From HGM04593 sp045588485 (GTDB taxonomy: Bacteria; Bacteroidota; Bacteroidia; Bacteroidales; Bacteroidaceae), in contig JAZNEI010000052.1 of assembly GCA_045588485.1 (NCBI GenBank), positions 1 to 22,539 on the forward strand: a stretch of 22,539 bases of DNA. Reading direction: 5' to 3'. A model generated the notes under the pieces. The model did not search any database. It was not told the DNA's origin and saw only the letters and a program-made list of their open reading frames with translations. Shown here one piece after another: positions 22,288 to 22,539 of this stretch. The position numbers and the translations under genes are program-made. Numbering within the stretch: the first letter of the stretch is position 1; every line of letters starts with the position of its first letter.

Positions 22288-22539
22288 ATGAGAAAAAATC
22301 TATTCTTGGCAGGTGCTTTGGCGCTTATCTCAGCCGTAAGTGTATCAGCGCAGGAGTGGAGCCATACATTGGCACAGGGCCTTCCCGGTACAGAGGTCCA
22401 GTCTGATGGCGTGACACAGTATCGTGTGGCAACAAAGGTTTTTAACCACGCCGGTACAAGCGGTATTCGTTACACTGTGCTCGAGACACAGAATACCAAT
22501 GGTAACGTTGGTGGACAGTATGGTGGTGGCCCGTTCTTC
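22288..22539 (+). CDS. Secreted protein of unknown function, cut by window end
   Basis: ATG 22288 opens a frame that runs to the window edge (84 codons, no stop). It starts MRKNLFLAGALALISAVSVSA, a clean signal peptide with likely cleavage after VSA, so the protein is exported by the Sec pathway. The mature start (QEWSHTLAQGLPGTEVQ) shows no lipobox. It is rich in Gly, Thr and Gln, with GGQYGGGPFF near the cut. Too little is present to name a family; a periplasmic or outer-membrane protein is possible. It lies 202 nt after sdhB and beyond a strong terminator, so it is a separate unit. Confidence 0.75.
   Translation, partial: MRKNLFLAGALALISAVSVSAQEWSHTLAQGLPGTEVQSDGVTQYRVATKVFNHAGTSGIRYTVLETQNTNGNVGGQYGGGPFF

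Noticed and set aside
1..22539. CRISPR array, insertion sequence, prophage, toxin-antitoxin or tRNA/rRNA genes
   Set aside because: No regular repeat-spacer series, transposase, phage protein, paired small toxin genes or cloverleaf was found on either strand by eye.

Overview
The window looks like chromosomal DNA from a Bacteroidales (Bacteroidota) bacterium, probably close to the replication origin. The evidence is the menaquinone-type succinate dehydrogenase/fumarate reductase set (sdhCAB), a lipoprotein with a Bacteroidota surface-export signal (Cys followed by SSDDD), several promoters of the Bacteroides type (TTTG, about 20 nt, TAnnTTTG), AT-rich leaders without clear Shine-Dalgarno sequences, and a perfect 16-bp parS-like palindrome between mnmG and apt. 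Most genes are ordinary chromosomal housekeeping genes. No phage, insertion sequence, CRISPR array, tRNA or rRNA was seen.

Layout: 1-393 has no firm gene, but holds an inverted repeat, a possible 34-aa membrane peptide and a 15-bp hairpin abutting katA. katA (394-1899, +) is a complete monofunctional heme catalase with its own terminator. 1940-2451 carries a degenerate repeat, several promoter-like boxes and a predicted structured RNA (about 2205-2386). An AT-rich surface lipoprotein gene follows (2452-3486, +). On the minus strand, ychF and lgt form a pair (5689 to 3752). Upstream of them is a three-gene ECF sigma operon (7388 to 5798) in which each gene overlaps the next by ATGA, with an ECF-type promoter at 7429-7456. 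7457-7769 contains palindromes, including a REPIN-like element. A small hypothetical gene and polA (10949 to 7770, -) follow.

A long-chain polyprenyl diphosphate synthase gene (11093-12070, +) diverges from polA and probably makes the menaquinone side chain. It converges on a six-gene minus-strand run, mnmG-apt-uvrC-dtd-mazG-like-deoC (18305 to 12146), which combines tRNA modification and proofreading, purine salvage, excision repair, nucleotide clean-up and deoxynucleoside catabolism. sdhC-sdhA-sdhB (18623-22085, +) diverge from mnmG, encode the quinone-linked complex II/fumarate reductase and end in a strong terminator. A secreted protein begins at 22288 and is cut by the window end.

The most unusual items are the predicted three-way-junction RNA at 2205-2386, the parS site, the native Cys/His-rich N-terminal extension of DeoC, the ECF operon whose partner membrane proteins were not recognised, the hairpin ending 2 nt before the katA start codon, and the REPIN-like element. 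All structures were paired by eye. No folding, homology search or expression data were available.
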